Shown one piece after another: positions 54,093 through 63,016 of a stretch of DNA of 64,000 nt. Position numbers and translations under genes: made by a program. Position 1 is the first letter of the stretch; the number at the start of each line of letters is the position of its first letter. Source of the stretch: an uncultured Nitrosomonas sp. (GTDB lineage: Bacteria > Pseudomonadota > Gammaproteobacteria > Burkholderiales > Nitrosomonadaceae); NCBI GenBank assembly GCA_949281375.1, contig CASDLT010000045.1:62001-126000 (forward strand), given 5' to 3'. A model generated the notes under the pieces. It did no database searches, had not been told where the DNA came from, and worked only from the letters and a program-made list of their open reading frames with translations.

Positions 54093-55361
54093 ATGCAAAA
54101 CTCAGCAGCTTTTCAAACTAAGTATGTGTTTCGTGACTTTCAGGCTGGAATTATCACAGGAACGATGGCAATTCCCCTTACGGTAGGAATTGCATTGATG
54201 TCAAATTATCCCATTAAGATCGCATTAGCCACTGTCGTGTCTGCCTGTTTCATAGGTTGGATCAACGCCTGGTTCAAGCCAGGAAATTTCATTGGCGCAC
54301 CGGGCGTCGCCGCGGGTTTAGCGCCGGTTTTGGCGTTGGGTGTCGAGAATTTTGGCATGGAGAATATGGCGTTCATCATTTTCCTGACTGCTTTCTTCCA
54401 GGCGGTCATATGGAAATTCGATTTACAAAAATATATTCTCATGGCTGTTCCCAAATACCTGGTGGAAGGCCTGCTGGCTGGTGTCGGTCTTAAAATCATC
54501 GTCAATTTCTTCCCAATGACGTATGAAATACCTCCGAACCTGACTTCGGAGGTATTCTGGAGTGGTCCGCGCATTCAGATTATTTTGATTTCCTGCGCCA
54601 GCCTAGTGGCATTCTTGTATCTTTTTGCCAGATTTCAGGCCCGGCAGCCCGCCATCCCTTATTTTGTGCTGATCAGCGCCGGCGCTATCATTGCACATTT
54701 CACACCCTTGCCCATGCTGCATGTCGACGACGTTCCTCTGCTATTGTCATTGCCCTTACCTAATTTCAATAATCCGTGGACATGGCTATACGTCATTGGG
54801 TTTACTTTGATGCTCGCCGTCATTGATGTGATCGAGCAGGTGATGAGCAATGCCGCCATCGAAAAAATTGATCCGTTACAACGAAAATGCAATACGAACA
54901 ATAGCTTGCTGGCGATCTGGATTGCCAATATGAGTTCAAGCTTTTTTGGTGGAATGACCAATCTGGATGGTTTAGCAAAGAGCACAACCAATAAATTAGC
55001 CGGTGCTTATACAAAACTCTCGGTTCTGACAGTAGGTGCAGTCATTCTTTTCTTTGTACTTAACACGCAATTACTGGAATATCTGCCCAAATTTTCACTA
55101 GCAGTGATCATGATCTTTACGGGATGGAAAATGATGTTGGGATTAGTGCATGTCGCCCACCAAGGGCAATACGCATTAATCCTGGCAATATTGTGCGCCC
55201 TGCTCGTCTTTCGACTGGGGATTTTTGAGGGGTTGTTATTGGCGCTGCTATTGCATGGTTCGGTGAATTACATCGTATTCAGTCAAGTGCAGCATATTAA
55301 AACCATCACCATCATAAAAAAATACCTGAAACGATTTGCTGGCGATGGGGGTGCCGATTAA
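54093..55361 (+). CDS. SulP-family anion transporter without STAS domain (bicarbonate or sulfate)
   Basis: 422 residues, about 12-14 helices. Family features: N-terminal FRDFQAGIITGTMAIPLTVG, then FIGAPGVAAGLAPVLALGVE, and VIEQVMSNAAIEKIDPLQRK followed by NSSLLAIWIANMSSSFFGGM-like segment with a GGMTNLDGLAKSTTN motif. The C-terminus is only a short basic tail, so the usual STAS domain is absent. Substrates of bacterial SulP proteins include bicarbonate (BicA), sulfate and dicarboxylates. Lying next to a carbonic anhydrase in an apparent autotroph, bicarbonate is the best guess. Confidence 0.82.
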   Translation: MQNSAAFQTKYVFRDFQAGIITGTMAIPLTVGIALMSNYPIKIALATVVSACFIGWINAWFKPGNFIGAPGVAAGLAPVLALGVENFGMENMAFIIFLTAFFQAVIWKFDLQKYILMAVPKYLVEGLLAGVGLKIIVNFFPMTYEIPPNLTSEVFWSGPRIQIILISCASLVAFLYLFARFQARQPAIPYFVLISAGAIIAHFTPLPMLHVDDVPLLLSLPLPNFNNPWTWLYVIGFTLMLAVIDVIEQVMSNAAIEKIDPLQRKCNTNNSLLAIWIANMSSSFFGGMTNLDGLAKSTTNKLAGAYTKLSVLTVGAVILFFVLNTQLLEYLPKFSLAVIMIFTGWKMMLGLVHVAHQGQYALILAILCALLVFRLGIFEGLLLALLLHGSVNYIVFSQVQHIKTITIIKKYLKRFAGDGGAD

Positions 55362-55822
55362 CCCGCAAAATTGTTTTTTTGCCTGGCTTGCTGCCGTACT
55401 GGCAAATATCGAATCGCCTCGGCATTACTGCTTGAAAACACTTTTTCTGCCGCCTGCTGCCAAGGCAGCCACATGAAATTCAAATGTTCACGAACAGCGA
55501 TGTTGATGGGTAGCTGTGCGGGAACACATAACCCAAACACATGTTCGGTATTCAATAAAACTCCCGGATCATAACGCCAGCGCCACTCCTCGTAAATTTC
55601 ATACTGGTTCTCGATGAGCCAATCCGTTAACAGATAATCCTCCGCACGCAATCCAGTCTCTTCAAAAACTTCTCGCTGCGCGGTTTGCGACAATATCTCA
55701 CCTGGATTCTGGCTGCCGGTAACCGACTGCCAATACCCTGGGTGATCGGCACGTTCCAGCAGCAAAACATGCAGATCGACAGTATGAATCACCACCAGCA
55801 CTGAAACCGGTATTTTGTACAT
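55358..55822 (-). CDS. nudB: Dihydroneopterin triphosphate diphosphatase (Nudix)
   Basis: 154 residues with a perfect Nudix box: G-x5-E-x7-REVFEETGL, read as GSQNPGE...REVFEETGL (about residues 35-57). The first strand PVSVLVVIHTVDLHVLLLER and the adjacency to aspS are typical of NudB, which removes pyrophosphate in folate synthesis. Overlaps the SulP gene end by four bases on the other strand. Confidence 0.9.
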   Translation of the reverse strand: MYKIPVSVLVVIHTVDLHVLLLERADHPGYWQSVTGSQNPGEILSQTAQREVFEETGLRAEDYLLTDWLIENQYEIYEEWRWRYDPGVLLNTEHVFGLCVPAQLPINIAVREHLNFMWLPWQQAAEKVFSSSNAEAIRYLPVRQQARQKNNFAG

Positions 55823-55840
55823 TGAACAACCTGTGATCGG

Positions 55841-57622
55841 TCAGACCGGTTTAGTCTCGATCTGGCGCAAGCGAATGTTGAGTTCCTTCAATTGTTTCTC
55901 GTCCACGGTGCTGGGCGCATGCGTGAGCAGACATTGCGCGCGCTGGGTTTTAGGGAATGCGATGACATCGCGAATCGATTCCGAACCGGTCATCATCGTC
56001 AGTATTCGATCCAATCCAAATGCAATGCCGCCATGCGGAGGTGCGCCATATTGCAGTGCCTCGAGTAGAAACCCAAATTTCTGCTGCGCCTCGTCATCAG
56101 AAATATTCAGCGCGCGAAATACCTTGGATTGAATGTCCTGACGATGTATCCGTACTGATCCGCCGCCTATTTCCGAGCCGTTTAATACCATGTCGTAGGC
56201 TTTAGAAAGAGCACGGCCAGGATCGCTTTCCAGCAACTCATCATGCCCTTCCGCAGGCGATGTAAAAGGGTGATGCAGCGCCTGCCAGCGATTTTCTTCT
56301 TCATCGCGTTCAAACATCGGAAAATCAATAACCCACAATGGCTTCCATCCGGATTCTGCATGACCATGCTGATGGCCGATCTTGATGCGCAGCGCTCCCA
56401 GGGATTCATTGACGATTTTGGCCTTGTCAGCACCGAAAAATATCAAATCACCATTTTGAGCATTTGTTCGCGCCAAAATCGCGTTGATAGTATCTTCTGG
56501 CAAGAACTTCAAGATCGGAGACTGTAGTCCTTCAACGCCACTCCCCAAGTCGTTCACTTTGATGTAAGCCAATCCTTTGGCACCGTAAATCCCGACAAAT
56601 TGCGTATAGTCATCGATTTCCTTGCGCGACAACGCAGCGCCGCGCGGTATGCACAAAGCAGCAACCCGACCATCGGGTTTTTCAGCAGCTTCCCGGAACA
56701 CCTTGAAAGTCACCTCCTTCATGAGATCAGTCAGCTCGGTAAATTCCAGAGAAACCCGCAAGTCTGGCTTGTCCGAACCATATTTGAACATGGCATCGGC
56801 GTATGTGAGGCGTGGGAAGGGATTAGGCAAATCTACATTGATGACGGATTTGAACAAACCTCTAATCATTTCTTCCATCAGCGTCATGATTTCATCTGCG
56901 GACAAGAATGAGGTTTCAATATCGACTTGCGTAAACTCGGGTTGCCGATCAGCTCGTAAGTCTTCATCACGAAAACAGCGGGTAATCTGATAATAACGAT
57001 CGAATCCCGACACCATAAGAAGTTGCTTGAATAACTGTGGAGATTGCGGCAATGCAAAAAAATGACCGGCATTGACGCGCGACGGCACCAGGTAATCCCG
57101 TGCGCCTTCCGGTGTAGATTTGGTCAGCATGGGCGTTTCAATATCCAGAAAACCATGCTGATCGAGAAATATGCGCACGGCCATCGCGACTTTATGGCGA
57201 AGGCGCAGATTGGATTGCATGACCGGACGGCGCAAATCCAGATAGCGGTGCTCCAATCGCACCGCCTCGCTAATGGAGTCGTCATCCATTAAAAATGGCG
57301 GTGTCAATGATGAATTCAGCACGTCGATCGTTGCAACTAGGATCTCAATCTCGCCGCTGACCAGCGCAGTATTTACGGTTCCTTCAGGTCGCCTTCTCAC
57401 CTTACCGGTAATTTTCAGCACGAATTCATTACGGATTTTTTCTGCGACCTGAAAGGACGCCACATTGTCGGGATCGCATACGATCTGCACCAAGCCTTCA
57501 CGGTCACGCAGATCGATAAATATGACTCCACCGTGATCCCTGCGTCGATGCACCCACCCGAACAGGGTCACGGTTTGATCGAGATATTCGGTATTAATGG
57601 CGCCACAGTAATTTGTACGCAT
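55841..57622 (-). CDS. aspS: Aspartyl-tRNA synthetase
   Basis: 593 residues, class II synthetase. It has an N-terminal OB anticodon-binding domain ([20 protein letters not shown]), motif 2 region [16 protein letters not shown] and motif 3 [13 protein letters not shown]. The bacterial GAD insertion lies between about 290 and 410. In many proteobacteria without asnS this enzyme also charges tRNA-Asn for later amidation. Between fmdB and nudB in one minus-strand operon. Confidence 0.97.
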   Translation of the reverse strand: MRTNYCGAINTEYLDQTVTLFGWVHRRRDHGGVIFIDLRDREGLVQIVCDPDNVASFQVAEKIRNEFVLKITGKVRRRPEGTVNTALVSGEIEILVATIDVLNSSLTPPFLMDDDSISEAVRLEHRYLDLRRPVMQSNLRLRHKVAMAVRIFLDQHGFLDIETPMLTKSTPEGARDYLVPSRVNAGHFFALPQSPQLFKQLLMVSGFDRYYQITRCFRDEDLRADRQPEFTQVDIETSFLSADEIMTLMEEMIRGLFKSVINVDLPNPFPRLTYADAMFKYGSDKPDLRVSLEFTELTDLMKEVTFKVFREAAEKPDGRVAALCIPRGAALSRKEIDDYTQFVGIYGAKGLAYIKVNDLGSGVEGLQSPILKFLPEDTINAILARTNAQNGDLIFFGADKAKIVNESLGALRIKIGHQHGHAESGWKPLWVIDFPMFERDEEENRWQALHHPFTSPAEGHDELLESDPGRALSKAYDMVLNGSEIGGGSVRIHRQDIQSKVFRALNISDDEAQQKFGFLLEALQYGAPPHGGIAFGLDRILTMMTGSESIRDVIAFPKTQRAQCLLTHAPSTVDEKQLKELNIRLRQIETKPV

Positions 57623-57698
57623 AGCTATTATTCAACAGGTTGAGTATGAAATAGATGATTTAGAGTTGCTTCAGAACACCGCTCACAGCACGGCATGA

Positions 57699-58013
57699 TC
57701 AATCGGTGGTTGCTGTAGAAGCTGAGCTGCTCTCTTTAGTTACGGTAGTTTCAGTAGCTGCAGGTGCTGATGGGGGTGTGCTTTCGGAATTTTCTTTGAC
57801 AGGCGTTTTGTTGTCAGTTTTCTGGGTTTGATTATTTTTGAAGTCAGTAACGTACCATCCGCTTCCTTTGAGTTGAAAACCGGCTGCAGAAATACGCTTG
57901 ACATACTGGCTACTGCCACATGCCGGACAAACCGCAATCAGCGCATCGCTGATCTTTTGCAAATGTTCTCTCTCGGCACCGCATGAATTGCAATGATATT
58001 CATAAATAGGCAT
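57699..58013 (-). CDS. FmdB-family zinc-ribbon protein
   Basis: 104 residues from ATG 58013 (the longer frame adds 25 residues not found in the family). N-terminal zinc ribbon CNSCGAEREHL...CPACGSS (about residues 8-42) followed by the conserved FQLKGSGWYVTDFK. The C-terminal half is a low-complexity Ser/Thr/Pro/Glu-rich tail. Often the first gene before aspS; possibly a transcription-linked regulator. Function not established. Confidence 0.9.
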   Translation of the reverse strand: MPIYEYHCNSCGAEREHLQKISDALIAVCPACGSSQYVKRISAAGFQLKGSGWYVTDFKNNQTQKTDNKTPVKENSESTPPSAPAATETTVTKESSSASTATTD

Positions 58014-58346
58014 AGAGACCTCCAACAATCCAATATTGGGAAAGCCGGAATTATACCTTAGATTGAAAATTGACAAATTGAAAGTCATGCATGCGCCATA
58101 AAATTAGTACTTGCTGACATTGGACACCACTCCATCAGCTTGTGCGATGTTTAACAAGGAATTTCGATTATCCGATTTCACAACCGCGCCGCATATTGCT
58201 CAGACCGAAAGTAGTACCAAAATACAATTGTTCAGATTTTTTTAATCGATACAATCTGCGCAGAAACATGCAGCATGACGCAAGTGCAAGAAGCCGTATT
58301 TTGCATTTCGGTATAAGTTGATCATCAAAATATTGGAGCACCGTCC
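58014..58346. other. Intergenic region, 333 bases
   Basis: Divergent promoter region between fmdB and the small membrane-anchored gene. GGAG lies about eight bases before the ATG at 58347. No c-di-GMP riboswitch like that at 2.3 kb is present. Nothing else was recognised. Confidence 0.5.
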
Positions 58347-58838
58347 ATGAAAAAAGTAATTCTGCTTATTGTCGCGTTATCGATTGTTTACATGAATTTC
58401 TTTTCAGAGAAAGCCAGATGGGACAGAGAAGTCGATCGTCTATGCGCTATCGATGGCGGAATCAGAGTGTATGAAACGGTGCGCCTACCTTCAGAAAAAT
58501 TCAACAAATCCGGAGAGATTAATTTTTATCGACCAACCCAAAAAGAAAATACGCTAGGAACAGATTACATCTATCAGTGGAATATTCATGATTATGTTGA
58601 GGGTCATCCAGCCGTAAATGGCGCGCAAGAAATTGCAGTGCGAAGAGATCACATCATAATCACTCGCAAATCTGATTTGAAGTTATTAGGAGAATTTGTG
58701 AAATATCACAGAGCGGGTGGGGATGTGCCTGGTCCTTGGATGCCTTCATCATACCATTGCCCAGAAAAATTAAAAGCAAATGAAAGCATTTTATTAGATC
58801 AGATTTTTTTAAAAGAGTCCGCAGGGGATAGAAAATGA
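58347..58838 (+). CDS. Small membrane-anchored protein coupled to the RTX lipase
   Basis: 163 residues. An N-terminal hydrophobic helix (VILLIVALSIVYMNFF) is followed by a soluble domain with four-ish conserved-looking features: LCAIDGGIRVYETVRLP, INFYRPTQKENTLGTDY, YHRAGGDVPGPWMPSSYHCP. Its last four bases overlap the lipase ATG (ATGA), so the two are translationally coupled. Proteins of this look recur beside secreted toxins and phage-like genes. Possible jobs are an immunity or chaperone protein for the lipase, or a periplasmic inhibitor. None is proven. Confidence 0.75.
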   Translation: MKKVILLIVALSIVYMNFFSEKARWDREVDRLCAIDGGIRVYETVRLPSEKFNKSGEINFYRPTQKENTLGTDYIYQWNIHDYVEGHPAVNGAQEIAVRRDHIIITRKSDLKLLGEFVKYHRAGGDVPGPWMPSSYHCPEKLKANESILLDQIFLKESAGDRK

Positions 58839-61800
58839 GCACAAGCAGAAATTATTCTATTCATGCAGAATTAGCCATGGCTAGCTATGGTAATTTTTCG
58901 GGGGAAACTATCCGAACAATAGAATTAACTGAAAAAAACGTAGGTATGTCAACTTCCCAAGCTGAGTCTTTCGTCCAATCCTGGAAAGTCTCAGCCCAAT
59001 ACACCGATCCGCTCTCCGGTGTATCCGCTACAGTGTTTGAATCTGCCGACGGAACCAAATGCCTTGCAGTTCGTGGCACTGAGCTTGAAGAAAAAGATTT
59101 ATTAGCTGATGGAATTTTAGTGTCTCCCATTCCTGCTATGTTTAATCCACAATTTAGCATGCTGGAGTTTAAATTAAATGCCTGGTTGAAAGATCCTGAT
59201 ATTCTTCAAGGTCAGAATTTTACCGTTACTGGCCACAGCCTGGGCGGTTATTTGGCTGCCGCAGTTAAGCAAAGCTTTCCACAAGTCACAGAAGCATACA
59301 TCTTTAATGCCCCAGGTGTTTGGGGATTGTTAGGCAATCTGGCGGATGTCATCAGCAATGATGTTGATTTAAATGCAATCGATCAAAGTAAAATCTGGAA
59401 TCTACGCGGCTCTGAAGGCTTGTCTATCATTGCGGGTTTAGGCAATCAGCTTGGCACACCAGTCACCATTCAAACTGAAGCAGCTTTCAACAATCACAGT
59501 ATCGTTTTGCTGACCGATGCACTTGCTATTTATTCAGCTTATTCGCAGCTTGCGCCTGATCAAGACATTCAAGATATTAGCAAATTGATTGATGCTTTCG
59601 GCTCAACCCAGGATGCGGGCGGATCCAATGTCAAAACGCTTGAATCAGCTTTGGATGCATTACGAAACATTTTACTCAATCCCGATAATGGGAAGATTGT
59701 ACTGAGTGTGAATTACAAAACCCCCAGCGATACGCGAGATATTTTTTATGAAAACATGCATGCTGAGGCATTCCAGAAAAAACTCGCTGAATTGGCTGAC
59801 AAAGTTGACTTGACGATCTTCTCCGATCTCTCAACCAGCGACATCCTTTCCAAAGTAGAAAGCAATGATCAGCAAGGTCTCGCAACTCGCTTTGCCATTG
59901 TGGCGCTCAATCCGTTCATTCTCGAAGGAGAAACAATTAACTATGATAGTTTCAACTCATACGGCACCCTGGAGCTCTTCGATTTAGAAAGCGGCACCGG
60001 AACGTTGACCTCGTCCTACATCATTGATCGTTTGACCATGCTGATACGCAAAAACTGGTTCAACATAGAAGACAAGAACCCGTTAGACTCCACGATCGAA
60101 CCAGGCTCAGGCAATCATCGGTTTCAGAATATCAACGATTACTTCGAAGATGTCGCTTCAGGATACAAAATCTCACAGGGTGAATTAACCACCAATACTC
60201 CTCGCTATTTTTTTGGTGGCGATAGCTGGGATAATCCCGCTGCTTCCGCCGCCGAAGATCATTTTTATGGTGGTAACGGCAATGACATACTTAAGGGACT
60301 CAAGGGGAACGATTATTTGGAAGGCGGCATCGGTATGGATTCGTACTTCCTAAATCCCGGTGATGGCATCGATACGATTCTAGATATCGATGGAATGGGC
60401 ATTGTTCAGTTCGGTGGCGTTGTCGCGCGAGGTAAAAGCGGGGTAACTGATCGCAAAGATTGGATAAAAATGGGCGATAGCTGGATAGATCAGAAAAACG
60501 ATCTGATCTATCTCCGCGCTGCGCAAGACAATGGCACATACGACATGTTCATCAGTTTTGTAGGTGCTGCCGATAGTACCCGGGTTCGAATAAAGAATTG
60601 GAGCAATGGCCAGCTCGGTGTTACGGTAGGTGAAAACAATCAACCTGGATCACTCGTATTTGATCGAATCATTCTGGGTGATCTTGAGCCTGAAGATCCC
60701 CTTGACTACGACGAATTGGGCAATGTGGTCGTAAATGAGGAAGACGATCCTGATCGTGAAGATGAGTTGTTCGGCAGCGCGGAAAATGACCACATTCGCA
60801 GTCGCGGTGGTGATGACGATGTAGACGGCAAAGATGGCAAGGATCGAATCGAAGGTGGCGCGGGTGAGGATATTCTGGCGGGCGGCGAAAATGACGATCT
60901 CGTACTGGGGGGAGCCGACAGCGACGTCATGCTCGGCCAGCAAGGTAATGATCGGCTCTATGCAGAAACCGAATATACCCTCGATGAAACATATGTTCTC
61001 GGCAAGACTCAGACCGGCACCGGTGAGCAAGGCGATCTGCTCGACGGTGGTATCGGCAGTGACATGCTCACGGGTAATTCCGGAAATGACATATTGATGG
61101 GAGGAATAGGTGAAGATGTGCTGGTCGGTATGGGGGGCGATGATACGATTGAAGGAGATTGGAACGTTAATTTAGCAGAGCGCAATTGGAAAGTTACCCG
61201 CACCGTCAATACCGTAGGAAATGTAAACAATTATTTGCGCAAATACAATTTTAATTTAACCGAGACATCAGGAGGTGTAGGTGATGACGATGTCATTTAT
61301 AGCAGCTCCGGAAAAGATTGGGTATTCGGTCAAGGCGGCAATGACTTTGTCGATGCTGGCCCTGACGATGATGTCGTTTTCGGTGAAGCAGGTAATGACA
61401 CAATATTAGGGCAACAGGGAAACGATAATTTAAGCGGCGATATCGGCATTCCCAATTTAGATGCATCGCTTCATGGCGATGATTACCTCGATGGCGGAGA
61501 AGGCAAGGATACGTTACTAGGTAACGGTGGTTCGGATTATCTACTGGGAGGCGCAGATGACGATATCCTTGTTGGAGACACTAGCGATATCTCCCTGATG
61601 TATCAAGGCAGCGATGTGCTTGATGGTGGTGCCGGCGATGATCGATTGTATGGCGGAGGCGGCAATGACACCCTTGATGGCGGAGAAGGCAACGATGTAC
61701 TCGAAGGGGGATTTGGCGACGATATCTACCTCAATGTCGAAGAAGGCGACGTTATCAATGACCTAAATGGCCATTCAACTATTTTATTAGCCGATGTCAG

Positions 61801-63016
61801 CCTCGCTTCCGAAGGCTCCGAAACACAGGAATCCTCACAAATGACATGGCTGGAAGACTCCAGCATTTTGCGCGTCACTCAACCCAACGGCGGCATTCTC
61901 GATTTGAAGTACGCCATGTATGGCATGAATGCCCAGGTTCAGTTCAATGGCAGCAATTCCGTGGATATGGAAACGTTGATCAGCGAGAATTTACATGAAG
62001 CAGTCATACTAAATCTAACCTATGCCACAGCAATCTACGATGAATCCATCAACCAAGCATACGGTGGTGCTGGCGACGATCTGATCCAGGGCAGCGCTCA
62101 TGACGACACCCTGAGAAGCCATGGTGGCAATGATTACCTATTGGGCGGCAACGGCAATGATTTGATCGAAGGTGGATCAGGTGACGATGCAATATTTGGA
62201 GAAGCTGGCAATGATACGCTGCATGGTGGATCGGGCACGGATAAATACACCGGCGGCAGTGGCGCTGATAGTTATATCTTCAACCGTGGCGATGGTGAAG
62301 ATACTATAGCAGCAACTAACAGCGACGATGCAATGAATGACGAAGTTCATTTAGGCCCAGGGATTGCTACCGCGGATCTTCGCTTTTTCCAGCTAGCCAA
62401 TGGTGATCTCTTGTTACGTATTGCTGGCGCGCCGGATAGCCTGCTTTTCAAAGAATGGTTCAGTCGGGGGCCGAATATTATGGCATTGCGTTTCAGCGGC
62501 GGAACAATGATGAGTGCTGACGAAATAACTATGTTGGCCACAGAGGTTTTCGGAGGAACAATAAAGGATGATGTACTCATCGGAACTGGCGCCGACGATA
62601 ACATTGAAGGGTATGCTGGGAACGATAGCCTGAATGGTGGAGCAGGCAATGATCTGCTGGTAGGCGGAGAAGGCGAAGATACTTATCCTTTCGGTTGGAA
62701 TTCAAGCGGAAATGATGTCATCACAGAATTTGCCGGCGGCAATATAATCACTTTGGAAAAAGGAACCGCGATCGCTGACTTGCGGCATGAACGCAGTGAA
62801 GACGATCTGATCATATTGCTGCGTGGCAGCACGGCCACGCTCACTCTGAAGGACTATTACGCTTTCTCCCAACAGTGGACCATTCAGGATGAAAATCATG
62901 TCATGCTCGATATTACCGAGTGGTTGACACTGCCTGAGCCAGCGATCAATCCTGAACAGCTTGAGGCTGATTTCCTCGAAACAGCGCGCGCAGTGGGTGA
63001 ATTCCCTGCTAAATAA
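58835..63016 (+). CDS. RTX lipase-like protein, probably interrupted by a frameshift at its 3' end
   Basis: 1393 residues. N-terminal alpha/beta hydrolase of the class 3 lipase type with the nucleophile elbow GHSLGG (Ser135; about residues 30-240). A linker follows, then RTX blocks (about 475-510, 650-760, 840-970, 1065-1130, 1245-1275) made of GGxGxDxUx nonapeptides, e.g. GGNGNDILKG, which bind calcium outside the cell. Spacer beta domains lie between. No signal peptide; type I export is expected, but the C-terminus (FLETARAVGEFPAK) lacks a usual type I secretion tail. The next reading frame carries on with RTX-like sequence one base out of register, so the natural protein may be much longer. 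Confidence 0.85.
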   Translation: MSTSRNYSIHAELAMASYGNFSGETIRTIELTEKNVGMSTSQAESFVQSWKVSAQYTDPLSGVSATVFESADGTKCLAVRGTELEEKDLLADGILVSPIPAMFNPQFSMLEFKLNAWLKDPDILQGQNFTVTGHSLGGYLAAAVKQSFPQVTEAYIFNAPGVWGLLGNLADVISNDVDLNAIDQSKIWNLRGSEGLSIIAGLGNQLGTPVTIQTEAAFNNHSIVLLTDALAIYSAYSQLAPDQDIQDISKLIDAFGSTQDAGGSNVKTLESALDALRNILLNPDNGKIVLSVNYKTPSDTRDIFYENMHAEAFQKKLAELADKVDLTIFSDLSTSDILSKVESNDQQGLATRFAIVALNPFILEGETINYDSFNSYGTLELFDLESGTGTLTSSYIIDRLTMLIRKNWFNIEDKNPLDSTIEPGSGNHRFQNINDYFEDVASGYKISQGELTTNTPRYFFGGDSWDNPAASAAEDHFYGGNGNDILKGLKGNDYLEGGIGMDSYFLNPGDGIDTILDIDGMGIVQFGGVVARGKSGVTDRKDWIKMGDSWIDQKNDLIYLRAAQDNGTYDMFISFVGAADSTRVRIKNWSNGQLGVTVGENNQPGSLVFDRIILGDLEPEDPLDYDELGNVVVNEEDDPDREDELFGSAENDHIRSRGGDDDVDGKDGKDRIEGGAGEDILAGGENDDLVLGGADSDVMLGQQGNDRLYAETEYTLDETYVLGKTQTGTGEQGDLLDGGIGSDMLTGNSGNDILMGGIGEDVLVGMGGDDTIEGDWNVNLAERNWKVTRTVNTVGNVNNYLRKYNFNLTETSGGVGDDDVIYSSSGKDWVFGQGGNDFVDAGPDDDVVFGEAGNDTILGQQGNDNLSGDIGIPNLDASLHGDDYLDGGEGKDTLLGNGGSDYLLGGADDDILVGDTSDISLMYQGSDVLDGGAGDDRLYGGGGNDTLDGGEGNDVLEGGFGDDIYLNVEEGDVINDLNGHSTILLADVSLASEGSETQESSQMTWLEDSSILRVTQPNGGILDLKYAMYGMNAQVQFNGSNSVDMETLISENLHEAVILNLTYATAIYDESINQAYGGAGDDLIQGSAHDDTLRSHGGNDYLLGGNGNDLIEGGSGDDAIFGEAGNDTLHGGSGTDKYTGGSGADSYIFNRGDGEDTIAATNSDDAMNDEVHLGPGIATADLRFFQLANGDLLLRIAGAPDSLLFKEWFSRGPNIMALRFSGGTMMSADEITMLATEVFGGTIKDDVLIGTGADDNIEGYAGNDSLNGGAGNDLLVGGEGEDTYPFGWNSSGNDVITEFAGGNIITLEKGTAIADLRHERSEDDLIILLRGSTATLTLKDYYAFSQQWTIQDENHVMLDITEWLTLPEPAINPEQLEADFLETARAVGEFPAK

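Noticed and set aside
60240..62680. Tandem repeat array that could be mistaken for a DNA repeat or CRISPR
   Set aside because: The repeats are nine-residue RTX protein units with varying codons, not exact DNA repeats with spacers.
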